From positions 50,544 to 114,543 of the forward strand of contig NZ_JBNVZV010000014.1 in assembly GCF_050496545.1 (NCBI RefSeq): a stretch of DNA of 64,000 nt, in the 5' to 3' direction. Under the pieces are notes generated by a model. It made no database searches, was not told the DNA's origin, and was given only the letters and a program-made list of their open reading frames with translations. Shown piece by piece: positions 25,008-32,542 of this stretch. Source of the DNA: Phycicoccus avicenniae_A (GTDB lineage: Bacteria > Actinomycetota > Actinomycetes > Actinomycetales > Dermatophilaceae). The number at the start of each line of letters is the position of its first letter. The stretch's first letter is position 1. The position numbers were made by a program, and so were the translations under genes.

Positions 25008-26374
25008 GGCGTGGCCTCCTCGGGGTCGGACAGGTCGAGACCGGGACGGGAACGGAGCACGGGCAGGGGGATGCGTGCCGTCAGGCGGACGCCGCCGAGC
25101 CGGGAGCGGCGGAAGGTCAGGGTGCCCCCGAGGCCCTGGACCCGCGCGTCCATGTTGGCCAGCCCCTGGTGCCGCCCGTCGCGCACCGTGCGGCGCTCGA
25201 GGCGCAGCATCCGGCGCAGCGCGGCGGGCTCACCGTCGCCGTCGTCGGACACCGACACCACGAGCGCCTCGGGCAGCCAGCGCACCCGGACGACGGCCCG
25301 GCCAGCCGACGCGTGCGTGACGACGTTGAAGAGCGCCTCCCCGACGACCCGGGCCACCTCGTGGTGCACGTCGTGGCCGAGCGCCACGGCCCGGCCGGCC
25401 ACGAGGACGCGGATGTCGAGGAGCGAGCGGTGGTGCTGCACGACCTCGCCGAGCAGGTCCTCGAGCGAGGCGACGGAGTCGCTGTGCGGACGGGTCAGCG
25501 CGAAGATGGCCGACCGCAGCTGCTCGACGGCGGTCTGCGTCAGCGACTTCGCACTCTCCAGCTGAGCGGCCAGCGCGTCGGCGCCGTCGTGCACGGCCTC
25601 CCCCCGCGCCACCTCGACGGCCATCCCGGCGGACAGCACGTACTGCGTGACGCTGTCGTGGAGCTCGCGGGCGATGCGGTGCCGCTCGGCGTCGACGAGC
25701 TCGCGCTGCTCGGCGACGGCGAGCCGGTGCTCCGCGGCCTCGAGCTCGGCGGTGCGGGCCGCGAGGTCGCGGGCCTGGGCCCGGGCCTCCTCGTGGAGGC
25801 GCTGCGCCCGGCGGTGCAGCGAGAGCCCGGCCTGGTACTGCTCGCTCGTGTGCAGCGACACGGCGGCCTGGTTGGCGAGGATGCGCAGCACGGCGAGGTC
25901 CTCCGGCTCCGGGTCCTCGGCAAGGCCGTGCCGGGCCGCGAGCCCGCCCACGCGCCGCCCCTCGAGGTACATCGGCACGCGCACCCACACGTCGGTGCGT
26001 GCCGACGGCCCGGCGTACCCCGACCGGATGGCCGACAGCTCGAGGCGGACGTTCTCGGGGACGAGGGTCGGGTCCCCGACGCTGCGGCGGTCCGGGCCGA
26101 TCACGACGAAGCGCGGGCGGGCGTTCTCGAGGTGGCTGTCGGCGAGCGCGAGCACGGCCCAGCCGGCGTCGAGGTGGTCGGCCGCCGCCCGGGCCACCTC
26201 CTCGAGCAGGCCGCGAGGACCCTCGACGGTGCGCACGACCGCCCGGCTGATGGTGTCCATGGCGCGCACGGCCCGCTGGGTGCGCTCGGTGGAGCGGACG
26301 TACGCCGGGTAGTACGAGTTCTTGCCGGACCGCACCCCGGTGAGCCGGGCGAGGTCCGAGGCGCCCTCTGTCAC
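25001..26374 (-). CDS. cytosolic GAF-domain sensor histidine kinase (HisKA_3 type)
   Basis: A 457-residue kinase with no membrane segment. Residues about 45-180 look like a GAF sensor (LEEVARAAADHLDAGWAVLAL ... LRILANQAAVSLHTSEQY). A coiled-coil region leads to the HisKA_3 box AERHRIARELHDSVTQYVLSAG, with the phospho-accepting His near 240. The ATPase domain has VVGEALFNVVTHASAGRAVVRV, VSVSDDGDGEP and GLANMDARVQGLGGTLTF. The GTG overlaps the stop of the ErcA-like gene by four bases, so dehydrogenase, kinase and regulator are translationally coupled. An internal signal, such as an aldehyde or a redox state reported by the dehydrogenase, would fit a cytosolic sensor. Confidence 0.9.
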   Translation of the reverse strand: MTEGASDLARLTGVRSGKNSYYPAYVRSTERTQRAVRAMDTISRAVVRTVEGPRGLLEEVARAAADHLDAGWAVLALADSHLENARPRFVVIGPDRRSVGDPTLVPENVRLELSAIRSGYAGPSARTDVWVRVPMYLEGRRVGGLAARHGLAEDPEPEDLAVLRILANQAAVSLHTSEQYQAGLSLHRRAQRLHEEARAQARDLAARTAELEAAEHRLAVAEQRELVDAERHRIARELHDSVTQYVLSAGMAVEVARGEAVHDGADALAAQLESAKSLTQTAVEQLRSAIFALTRPHSDSVASLEDLLGEVVQHHRSLLDIRVLVAGRAVALGHDVHHEVARVVGEALFNVVTHASAGRAVVRVRWLPEALVVSVSDDGDGEPAALRRMLRLERRTVRDGRHQGLANMDARVQGLGGTLTFRRSRLGGVRLTARIPLPVLRSRPGLDLSDPEEATPC

Positions 26375-27576
26375 AGCGCCGCCCGGAAGATGCGCTCGAT
26401 GTCCTCGGCGTCGGTGGGGCGCGGGTTGGTGGTGAGGCAGGCGTCCTCGAGGGAGTTGCGGGACAGCACCGCGAGGTGCTCCTCGGTGATGCCGAGCGAG
26501 CGGAGCGAGCGCGGCACCCCCACCTCGTCGGCGAGCGCGCGCACCTGTACGGCCAGCGCCTCGGCGACCTCGTCGGCCGGGACGCCGTCGACCGGGATGC
26601 CCGCCGACCGCGCCAGCGCCACGAAGCGGTCGGGGGAGGAGGCGGCGTTGTACCGGATGACGTGCGGCAGCAGGATGCCGTTGATGACGCCGTGCGGGGC
26701 GTCGAGCAGCCCGCCGACCTGGTGGCTCATCGCGTGCGTCGCCCCGAGGATCGCGTTGGTGAAGGCGAGCCCGGCGGCCAGCGCCGCCTCGGCCATGCCG
26801 GTGCGGGCCTCGTGGTCACCGGGGTCGATCATCGTGGTCACCAGGTGCTGGTTGACCAGCCCGACGGCGTTGAGGGCGTGCACGTCGGCGAGCGCGTTGT
26901 GGGCCCGCGAGACGAACGCCTCGATGCCGTGCGTCAGCGCGTCGAGGCCGGTGGCGGCGTTGAGCCACTCGGGCATCGTCGTGAGCAGCCGCGGGTCGGT
27001 GATGGAGATGTCGGGCACGAGCGCGCGCCCCATGATCGTCACCTTCACGTGTCGGGCGGTGTCGGTGACGATGCAGAACTGGCTGACGTCGGCGCCGGTG
27101 CCGGAGGTGGAGGGGATCATCAGCAGCGGGGGGATCTCGCGGTGGACCTGGTCGACCCCGCGGTAGTCGAGGATCGAGCCGCCGTTGCCGGCGAGGACGG
27201 CCACCCCCTTGGCGGCGTCCATCGAGGACCCGCCGCCGATGCCGATGATGACGTCGCAGTCGTTGGCCCGGTAGAGGTCGTGAGCGGCGGCGACCTCGAC
27301 GTCGCGGGGGTTCGGCGAGACGTCGCTGCAGACGACGGGGGAGAGGCCGACGTCGCGCAGGTGGCCGAGCAGCTCGCGGACCCAGCCGGCCTCGACGATG
27401 CCGGGGTCGGTGACGACGAAGGGCCGCCGGGCACCGAGGCGGCGGGCGGCGTACCCCGCCTCCGCCAGCGCGCCGATGCCGAAGACGATCTCGGGGGCCT
27501 GGAACTTCACGAGCGCGGACGAGTCGACCGGCCACGTGGTGGCGGTCCCGGCGCCGTTGCCGTGCGTCCCCGTCAT
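26371..27576 (-). CDS. ercA: iron-containing alcohol dehydrogenase, ErcA-like
   Basis: A 401-residue group III alcohol dehydrogenase. Motifs: FQAPEIVFGIGALAEAGYAA, VVTDPGIVEAGWV, DVIIGIGGGSSMDAAKGVAVLA for the coenzyme, PSTSGTGADVSQFCIVTD, and metal ligands in GLDALTHGIEAFVSRAHN, GATHAMSHQVGGLLDAPHGV and NGILLPHVIRYN. The family includes ErcA, a dehydrogenase-like protein with a regulatory role in ethanol oxidation, encoded next to sensor kinases as here. Catalysis on a diol or alcohol, regulation, or both are possible. It heads a three-gene operon with the kinase and response regulator. Confidence 0.85.
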   Translation of the reverse strand: MTGTHGNGAGTATTWPVDSSALVKFQAPEIVFGIGALAEAGYAARRLGARRPFVVTDPGIVEAGWVRELLGHLRDVGLSPVVCSDVSPNPRDVEVAAAHDLYRANDCDVIIGIGGGSSMDAAKGVAVLAGNGGSILDYRGVDQVHREIPPLLMIPSTSGTGADVSQFCIVTDTARHVKVTIMGRALVPDISITDPRLLTTMPEWLNAATGLDALTHGIEAFVSRAHNALADVHALNAVGLVNQHLVTTMIDPGDHEARTGMAEAALAAGLAFTNAILGATHAMSHQVGGLLDAPHGVINGILLPHVIRYNAASSPDRFVALARSAGIPVDGVPADEVAEALAVQVRALADEVGVPRSLRSLGITEEHLAVLSRNSLEDACLTTNPRPTDAEDIERIFRAAL

Positions 27577-27669
27577 CCGGCCTCCATCGCCCCGTCGGTT
27601 CCCGGCAACGGTAACCCTCCGACCGGGCCGGCGCACCCCCCGAACCGGTCGCCCCGAGGGCCAGCGGGC

Positions 27670-27689
27670 ACCTGCCCGACCGGGCAGGT
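27670..27689. promoter_or_regulatory. palindrome upstream of the ercA-like operon, shared with the mft/mno region
   Basis: ACCTGCCCG (27670-27678) and CGGGCAGGT (27681-27689) form a perfect 9-bp inverted repeat separated by AC, about 95 bases upstream of the ErcA-like start. Read on the minus strand, 27692-27680 gives GCGACCTGCCCGG, identical to 17424-17436. This is a candidate response-regulator site. Confidence 0.7.
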
Positions 27690-27701
27690 CGCGTGGCCGC
27701 G

Positions 27702-28487
27702 TCAGTGGCAGCAGCCCCGGGGTCCGAGATCGGTCGCGGAGGTGCCGAGGTCGTCGGAGACCCCGGCGGCCAGGCGCGGCCACTGCGCGCTCGGGCGGCC
27801 GTCGGTGGCGAACTGGCTGCCGTCCGCGGTGTACGGCTGCGGCCACCCGGCCGGTGAGTCCTCCCAGGTCTCCTGCCGGCCGTACGGGGTGAGGTCGAGC
27901 AGCCCGTAGGCGGGGGCCATCACCTCGAGACCCCGGCCGCGGGGGGTCCAGTACGTCTCGAGCACCCGGTCGCCGTCGCGCAGGTAGCAGACGAGGGAGC
28001 CGAAGGGTCGGCCCCTGAGCAGCGCGGGGCCGGAGCCGGCCACGGAGTACCACGGCTGCTCCCAGCCCATGAAGGTCCGGTAGCGGTGGCTCTCGGCGAA
28101 CGGTCCCTCGCAGATCGTCGCGTAGGTGGTGTCCCGGGCGTGGAGGCTCGAGAGCTCGCGGACCTGGCTCGTGAAGAACGTGCAGCCCTCGCACTGCCGC
28201 GCCGCCGGCTGCCCGGTGTGCCACATGAAGTAGTACGCCACGAGGAGACGGCGGCCCTCGAACACCTCGAGGAGCGGGACCGGCCCGGCCGGCCCCTCCA
28301 CGGGGAGGGAGGCGTCGACCTCGAGGGCGGGCAGGCGGCGCCGGGCGGCCGCGACGGCAGAGCCCTCACGGGTGTGGGCCTTCTCGCGCACCCGCAGCCG
28401 TTCGACGGCGGCCTCGTACTCGGCGCGCCCGGTCGGGCGGGGGAGGGCGGGGGCGACGGGCGTGGTGTCGGGAGTGTGACGCGTCAT
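27702..28487 (-). CDS. DUF899 family thioredoxin-like protein
   Basis: A 261-residue cytosolic protein. It has LLEVFEGRRLLVAYYFMWHTGQPAARQCEGCTFFTSQVRELSSLHARDTTYATICEGPF, the core of DUF899 proteins, with a QCEGC motif where thioredoxin-like folds keep their Cys pair, followed by MGWEQPWYSVAGSG. Members are often encoded beside ArsR regulators. Here the start codon overlaps the ArsR stop by four bases, placing it last in an SRPBCC-ArsR-DUF899 operon. The enzymatic role is unknown. A His at the C-terminus follows GPRGCC, an extra Cys pair. Confidence 0.82.
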   Translation of the reverse strand: MTRHTPDTTPVAPALPRPTGRAEYEAAVERLRVREKAHTREGSAVAAARRRLPALEVDASLPVEGPAGPVPLLEVFEGRRLLVAYYFMWHTGQPAARQCEGCTFFTSQVRELSSLHARDTTYATICEGPFAESHRYRTFMGWEQPWYSVAGSGPALLRGRPFGSLVCYLRDGDRVLETYWTPRGRGLEVMAPAYGLLDLTPYGRQETWEDSPAGWPQPYTADGSQFATDGRPSAQWPRLAAGVSDDLGTSATDLGPRGCCH

Positions 28488-28837
28488 GTCTCCTCCTCGA
28501 GGAGCTCGGTCAGGCGGGCGAGGTGACCGTCCCAGTCGCGGGCGAGGGCGGCGAGGAACTGCTGGGCGACCTGCATCGGAGCGGGCCGCAGGCGGAACCG
28601 GACGCGGCGGCGCTCGCCCGGCTCGGCGACGACGAGGCCGGCGTCGGCGAGCAGCCCGAGGTGCTTGGACACCGCCTGCCGGCTGATCGGCAGCGTGCGG
28701 GCGAGGTCGGTGGCGGTCGACGGCCCGGCCTCCGCGAGGGCGGCGAGCACCGCGCGGCGGGTGGGATCGGCCAGGGCGGCGAAGACGGCCTCGGCGACCG
28801 CCTCCGCGTCGGGCGCGCCCGCCGGGTCAGGCCGCAT
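28484..28837 (-). CDS. ArsR-family winged-helix transcriptional regulator
   Basis: A 117-residue repressor-type protein. It reads AVFAALADPTRRAVLAALAEAGPSTATDLARTLPISRQAVSKHLGLLADAGLVVAEPGERRRVRF, a complete ArsR winged helix with the recognition helix ISRQAVSKHL near residues 47-56. It lacks the metal-binding Cys pattern of arsenic sensors and resembles the group paired with SRPBCC proteins. The ATG at 28837 lies 11 bases inside the SRPBCC gene end. Probable autoregulation through the palindromic promoter at 29281-29326. Confidence 0.9.
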   Translation of the reverse strand: MRPDPAGAPDAEAVAEAVFAALADPTRRAVLAALAEAGPSTATDLARTLPISRQAVSKHLGLLADAGLVVAEPGERRRVRFRLRPAPMQVAQQFLAALARDWDGHLARLTELLEEET

Positions 28838-29261
28838 CGAGGTGCGCGACGAGCTCGCCGAGCTCGTGCTGCCACCCGCGGGTGTTCCCGCCGAAGGCGG
28901 CGTCGTGCTGCTCGGGCGAGAGCTGGGCGAAGCCGGTTTCGGACACCGTGAGCCGCGTGCCGTCGGAGGTCGCCTCGAGGACGAACTCGACGTAGGTGCG
29001 CCGCGGGTCGTCCTGCGGCAGCCCGTACACGTGCCAGGTGAAGCCGAAGACCGAGGGCTCCTCGACGCGCTCGACGCGCATCCTGGCGACGTCACCGGAC
29101 TCGTCCCACGTCATCGTGGCCTCGCCCCCGGGGCGCAGGTCGATCTGCACCCTGTCGCCGAACCACGACGCCAGCCCGTCGGCGGTCGTGATCGCGTCCC
29201 ACACCCGCTCCGGCGGGTGCCGCAGCTCCACCGTGCGCTCGATCCGGTCGGGGAAGCCCAT
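28827..29261 (-). CDS. SRPBCC domain protein (AHSA1-like)
   Basis: A 144-residue START-like protein. The opening DRIERTVELRHPPERVWDAITTADGLASWFGDRV and the ending DGTRLTVSETGFAQLSPEQHDAAFGGNTRGWQHELGELVAHLDAA are characteristic of AHSA1/SRPBCC proteins, which bind hydrophobic ligands in a cavity. Of two nearby ATG codons, 29261 has the better spacing from GGGAG; 29267 would add two residues. First gene of the SRPBCC-ArsR-DUF899 operon. Confidence 0.88.
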   Translation of the reverse strand: MGFPDRIERTVELRHPPERVWDAITTADGLASWFGDRVQIDLRPGGEATMTWDESGDVARMRVERVEEPSVFGFTWHVYGLPQDDPRRTYVEFVLEATSDGTRLTVSETGFAQLSPEQHDAAFGGNTRGWQHELGELVAHLDAA

Positions 29262-29280
29262 CGTCATCACTCCCTGGGTA

Positions 29281-29326
29281 GCAACTGGTTGGTTGCAACA
29301 GTATGGCAACCGAAAGGTTGCGTCAA
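29281..29326 (-). promoter_or_regulatory. promoter with palindromic operators for the SRPBCC-ArsR-DUF899 operon
   Basis: On the minus strand TTGACG (29326-29321) and TACTGT (29303-29298) form a -35/-10 pair with a 17-base spacer. The palindrome GCAACCTTTCGGTTGC occupies 29321-29306, overlapping the last base of the -35 box and most of the spacer. A second element, GTTGCAAC followed by a GTTGC half site, covers 29299-29281 just after the -10. The arrangement fits autorepression by the ArsR protein. Confidence 0.72.
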
Positions 29327-29337
29327 GAGGTGGAGAG

Positions 29338-30618
29338 TCAGGCCGCCGGGGCCACGACCGGTTCGGTCCTGCGCCGTTCCTGGCGCAGCGCCGGGAGGTA
29401 GCAGAGTGCGCCGAGGATGCTGAACGCGCCGGCGACGAGGATGCCCGTGGCGGTGCTCGTGGCTTCGGCGAGCGGTCCGAGCACGAGGAGGCCGAGGCTG
29501 TAGCAGCCGCCGGCCACCATCGAGTTGATCGAGAGCACCGTCGTGCGGTTGGCGGCCTCGGCCTGCCGGTGCAGCAGGGTCGAGTGCACCGGACCGGCCG
29601 TGCCGTGGAGGGTGTAGACGACGAAGAAGGCGGTGACGAGCCCGACCGGCCCGGTCATCAGGGCCATGACGACCACGAAGAGCCCCTGGAGGACCCGCGA
29701 GGCGATGGCCGTCCACGTGACGCCCACCCGGCGCGCCGCCAGCCCCGCGGCGGCCGACCCCGCGGCGAACAACCCCCACGCGGCGGCCGACACCGGGCCC
29801 ATGAGCGCGCCCGCCTGAGCCTCGCCACCGACGAGCTCGGAGAGCCGGACGGGCATGAAGGTCTCGAAGGCGATCATCCCGACGCTCCAGAACACCTCGA
29901 CGAGGACGAGGGCCCGCAGCACGCGGTTGCTGCCGAGGAGCCGGAAGCCCCCGGTGACCACGCGCGGGGCCTCCCGGGCCGAGGCGAGGGCGCGGTGCAG
30001 GCCGCGGGAGTCGAGGTGCGTCACCGGTTCGCGCAGGAGCAGCGCGGTGGCGACGAGGTTGACGACGACGAAGACGATCGAGAGCCAGTAGGCGTTCTCG
30101 AGCGCCGTGAGCGAGCGCACGGGGTGCCAGGCGATGATCCCGCCCGACAGCACCGCGCCCGACGCGATGGCGGTCCCCAGCACCGTGCCGGCGCGGGCCA
30201 GCCCCTGCTCGACCTCGACGTCCGGGTCGTCGGCCTGCGCGGTGTCGACGTACCAGGCCTCCAGCGGCCCGGAGTCCAGCGCCCGGAAGACGCCCTGGAG
30301 GAGGAGGGCGACGCAGAAGGCGAGGAAGGTCTGCGCGAACACGTACACGAGGGCCGACACCAGGGACACGACGGTGGATGCGACGAGCAGCGGCCGGCGC
30401 CCCAGCGCGTCCGCGAAGCCACCCGTCGGGAGCTCGAGGGCGAGCACGACGAAGCCCTGCATCGAGAGGATGACGCCGAGCTGGGCGAGCGACATGCCGC
30501 GCTCGAGGGCGAGCAGGGTCGTGACGCCGATGACCAGCCCGACCGGGAACCACCGCGTGAAGGTGAGCAGCAGGAGGACGCGCCGGGCCTGCGGCGCGGT
30601 CAGCGGAGCGGCGCTCAC
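29338..30618 (-). CDS. MFS transporter
   Basis: A 426-residue integral membrane protein with about 12 hydrophobic helices. The motif between helices 2 and 3 reads GGFADALGRRPLLVAST, the MFS signature, and FTRWFPVGLVIGVTTLLALERG opens the protein. The likely role is drug or metabolite export. The substrate is not evident, but the preceding winged-helix regulator overlaps it by four bases (GTGA), a common arrangement for regulated efflux pumps. Confidence 0.87.
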   Translation of the reverse strand: MSAAPLTAPQARRVLLLLTFTRWFPVGLVIGVTTLLALERGMSLAQLGVILSMQGFVVLALELPTGGFADALGRRPLLVASTVVSLVSALVYVFAQTFLAFCVALLLQGVFRALDSGPLEAWYVDTAQADDPDVEVEQGLARAGTVLGTAIASGAVLSGGIIAWHPVRSLTALENAYWLSIVFVVVNLVATALLLREPVTHLDSRGLHRALASAREAPRVVTGGFRLLGSNRVLRALVLVEVFWSVGMIAFETFMPVRLSELVGGEAQAGALMGPVSAAAWGLFAAGSAAAGLAARRVGVTWTAIASRVLQGLFVVVMALMTGPVGLVTAFFVVYTLHGTAGPVHSTLLHRQAEAANRTTVLSINSMVAGGCYSLGLLVLGPLAEATSTATGILVAGAFSILGALCYLPALRQERRRTEPVVAPAA

Positions 30619-31241
30619 CGCCGGTCACCGCCCCGGGGCGCCCGGTCGAGGTCGACCGGGTACATCACGGCGTAGACGGACACGCGGCGGGCGGCGGGGT
30701 TGCCCTGGCCGACCCGGCGGTAGCGCGCGACGACGGCGTCGACCTCGGCGCGCATCGCGACGGCCTGCTCGGGGGTGGCGAGGACCCAGGAGTCGTCCAT
30801 GCCCATCGCGTCCCGCCATTCCGGGGGCCAGGCGTGCTCGACGTCGAGCCACCGCTCGTAGCGCTCGGCGAGGTGGCGCGAGTAGTCGCGCTGGAGCCAC
30901 CCCAGCGCCGTCTCGGCGTCGTCGTCGCCGACGAAGTCGCTCGGCTCCCACTGGTGGCTCTCGGTGGCCGCCCGCCAGAGCCGGCGCTTGCCGGCGCCCT
31001 CGCCGGTGTCGGTGACCAGCCCGACCGCCTCGAGGCGGCGCAGGTGGTAGGACGTCGCCCCCGAGTTGGTGCCGAGGGCGCCCGCGAGGTCGGTGGCCGT
31101 CGCCGGGCCGCCGACCCGCAGCGAGGACAGCAGGCGGCTGCGCAGGGGGTGGGCGAGGGTCTTCAGGGCCTGGGCGTCGAGCCGCAGGCCGGTCAGCGAG
31201 CCGTCGTCGGGGGAGCCCGGGACCGGGGTCGAGTCCGTCAT
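30615..31241 (-). CDS. winged-helix (ArsR/HTH_20-like) transcriptional regulator
   Basis: A 208-residue regulator. The N-terminal winged helix reads LKTLAHPLRSRLLSSLRVGGPATATDLAGALGTNSGATSYHLRRLEAVGLVTDTGEGAGKRRLWRA (about 26-92). A C-terminal effector or dimerisation region follows with AETALGWLQRDYSRHLAERYERWL. The ATG at 31241 directly follows a promoter carrying four evenly spaced TGCAC motifs, and the transcript is probably leaderless. It is coupled to the MFS gene downstream and most likely controls it and itself. Confidence 0.86.
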   Translation of the reverse strand: MTDSTPVPGSPDDGSLTGLRLDAQALKTLAHPLRSRLLSSLRVGGPATATDLAGALGTNSGATSYHLRRLEAVGLVTDTGEGAGKRRLWRAATESHQWEPSDFVGDDDAETALGWLQRDYSRHLAERYERWLDVEHAWPPEWRDAMGMDDSWVLATPEQAVAMRAEVDAVVARYRRVGQGNPAARRVSVYAVMYPVDLDRAPRGGDRR

Positions 31242-31245
31242 GGTG

Positions 31246-31289
31246 TGCACAGTACCTTTGCACAGTCTGTTTGCACAAGAGGCGTGCAC
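31246..31289 (-). promoter_or_regulatory. promoter with four TGCAC (GTGCA) motifs at exact 13-bp intervals
   Basis: TGCAC occurs at 31246, 31259, 31272 and 31285 on the plus strand, each 13 bases apart. On the minus strand a -35 TTGTGC (31278-31273) and a -10 TACTGT (31254-31249) with an 18-base spacer overlap the motifs, and the ATG begins seven bases after the -10. The array therefore covers the whole promoter of the winged-helix regulator, suggesting autorepression. Confidence 0.75.
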
Positions 31290-31348
31290 GATGCTGACGC
31301 GCGGCATCCGTGCAGGTCAGGACCCCATCACGCGGCCCCGGTGGCGAT

Positions 31349-31473
31349 TTGGGGGGCCGCTGCCACCCCCGTAGACTGGGTGGCTGTTGTGCCGTGTGCC
31401 CTCGCGAGGGCTCCACTCCCTCCCGGGAGCACTCGGCATCACGCCCCCGTCCACGAACCATGAGGAAGCCCCC
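31349..31473 (+). promoter_or_regulatory. rplM-rpsI promoter and leader with two palindromes
   Basis: TTGGGG (31349-31354) and TAGACT (31372-31377) have a 17-base spacer and suggest a promoter about 90 bases before rplM. The leader contains perfect palindromes GCCCTCGCGAGGGC (31398-31411) and CTCCCGGGAG (31420-31429). L13 operons in some bacteria are autoregulated through leader structures; whether this one is cannot be decided here. A GAGGAAG site precedes the rplM start. Confidence 0.5.
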
Positions 31474-31917
31474 ATGCGTACCTACACCCCGAAGGCGGCC
31501 GAGGTGACCCGTGCCTGGCACGTCATCGACGCCACCGACGTCGTCCTCGGCCGGCTCGCCAGCCAGACCGCCGTCCTCCTGCGCGGCAAGCACAAGCCGA
31601 CCTTCGCCCCGCACGTCGACACCGGTGACTTCGTCATCATCGTCAACGCCGACAAGGTCGTCCTGACCGGCTCCAAGGCCGAGAAGAAGATGGCCTACCG
31701 CCACTCGGGCTTCCCGGGCGGCCTGCGCTCCACGTCCTACACCGAGCTCCTCGCCAAGAACCCCGAGAAGGCCATCGAGAAGGCCATCCGCGGGATGCTC
31801 CCCAAGACCTCCCTCGGTCGCCAGCAGCTGACCAAGCTCAAGGTCTACCGCGGCGCCGAGCACCCCCACACGGCCCAGCAGCCCAAGCCCTTCGAGATCA
31901 CCCAGGTGGCCCAGTGA
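31474..31917 (+). CDS. rplM: 50S ribosomal protein L13
   Basis: A 147-residue large-subunit protein, full length. Conserved features include MRTYTPKAAEVTRAWHVIDA, VVLGRLASQTAVLLRGKHKP, VVLTGSKAEKKMAYRHSGFPGGLRS and AIRGMLPKTSLGRQQLTKLKVYRGAEHPHTAQQP. The stop overlaps the rpsI ATG by one base, coupling synthesis of L13 and S9. Confidence 0.98.
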   Translation: MRTYTPKAAEVTRAWHVIDATDVVLGRLASQTAVLLRGKHKPTFAPHVDTGDFVIIVNADKVVLTGSKAEKKMAYRHSGFPGGLRSTSYTELLAKNPEKAIEKAIRGMLPKTSLGRQQLTKLKVYRGAEHPHTAQQPKPFEITQVAQ

Positions 31918-32429
31918 TGTCCGAGAACGCCCAGATCGACGAGACCGCCGGGACGGACGCGAACGACCTCGCCGTCACCGAGTACACCTCCGAGTCCGAC
32001 GGCACCGTCGTCGACGGCGAGGTCCGCCGCCCGAGCGCCTCGGCGCCCGGCGCCGCCACCGGCCGCCGCAAGCAGGCCATCGCCCGCGTCCGCATCGTGC
32101 CGGGCACCGGCGAGTGGAAGGTCAACGGCCGCACCCTCGAGGAGTACTTCCCGAACAAGGTGCACCAGCAGATCGTCGCCGAGCCGCTCAAGGTCCTCGA
32201 GCTCGACGGCGCCTACGACGTGCTCGTCCGCGTGCACGGCGGTGGCCCCTCCGGCCAGGCCGGCGCGGTCCGCCTCGGCGTGGCCCGCTCGCTCAACGGG
32301 GTCGACGAGGAGCTGAACCGTCCGGCGCTCAAGAAGGCCGGGCTGCTCACCCGCGACGCCCGCGTCCCCGAGCGCAAGAAGGCCGGTCTCAAGAAGGCCC
32401 GCAAGGCCCCGCAGTACAGCAAGCGCTGA
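31917..32429 (+). CDS. rpsI: 30S ribosomal protein S9
   Basis: A 170-residue small-subunit protein. The first 45 residues are an acidic extension (SENAQIDETAGTDANDL) common in actinobacterial S9. The conserved core follows: ATGRRKQAIARVRIVPGTGE, VLVRVHGGGPSGQAGAVRLGVARSL, and the C-terminal KKARKAPQYSKR, whose last residues reach the ribosomal P site. The ATG at 31917 overlaps the rplM TGA; an in-frame GTG three bases earlier is less likely. Confidence 0.98.
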   Translation: MSENAQIDETAGTDANDLAVTEYTSESDGTVVDGEVRRPSASAPGAATGRRKQAIARVRIVPGTGEWKVNGRTLEEYFPNKVHQQIVAEPLKVLELDGAYDVLVRVHGGGPSGQAGAVRLGVARSLNGVDEELNRPALKKAGLLTRDARVPERKKAGLKKARKAPQYSKR

Positions 32430-32461
32430 TCCGCGACGCCGCACCCGCGGCGACCCGCACC

Positions 32462-32494
32462 CCGGAGGCGGCACCACGTCGGTGCCGCCTCCGG
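32462..32494 (+). terminator. strong hairpin after rpsI
   Basis: A perfect 14-base-pair stem with arms at 32462-32475 (CCGGAGGCGGCACC) and 32481-32494, closed by a five-base loop, lies 33 bases after the rpsI stop and 48 bases before glmM. It lacks a T tract. It may terminate or attenuate transcription into glmM. Confidence 0.75.
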
Positions 32495-32542
32495 CGTGTG
32501 CGGAGTAGGTTCGTCCCCGATCGCGACGCGAAAGGCTGACCC

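Noticed and set aside
27577..27701. Small coding gene between the ErcA-like and DUF899 genes
   Set aside because: No open frame with a start and ribosome-binding site; the region is better explained as promoter and palindrome.
31460..31504. Short upstream frame starting ATGAGGAAG before rplM
   Set aside because: It is out of frame with rplM and has no conserved product; the AGGAAG is more likely the rplM ribosome-binding site.
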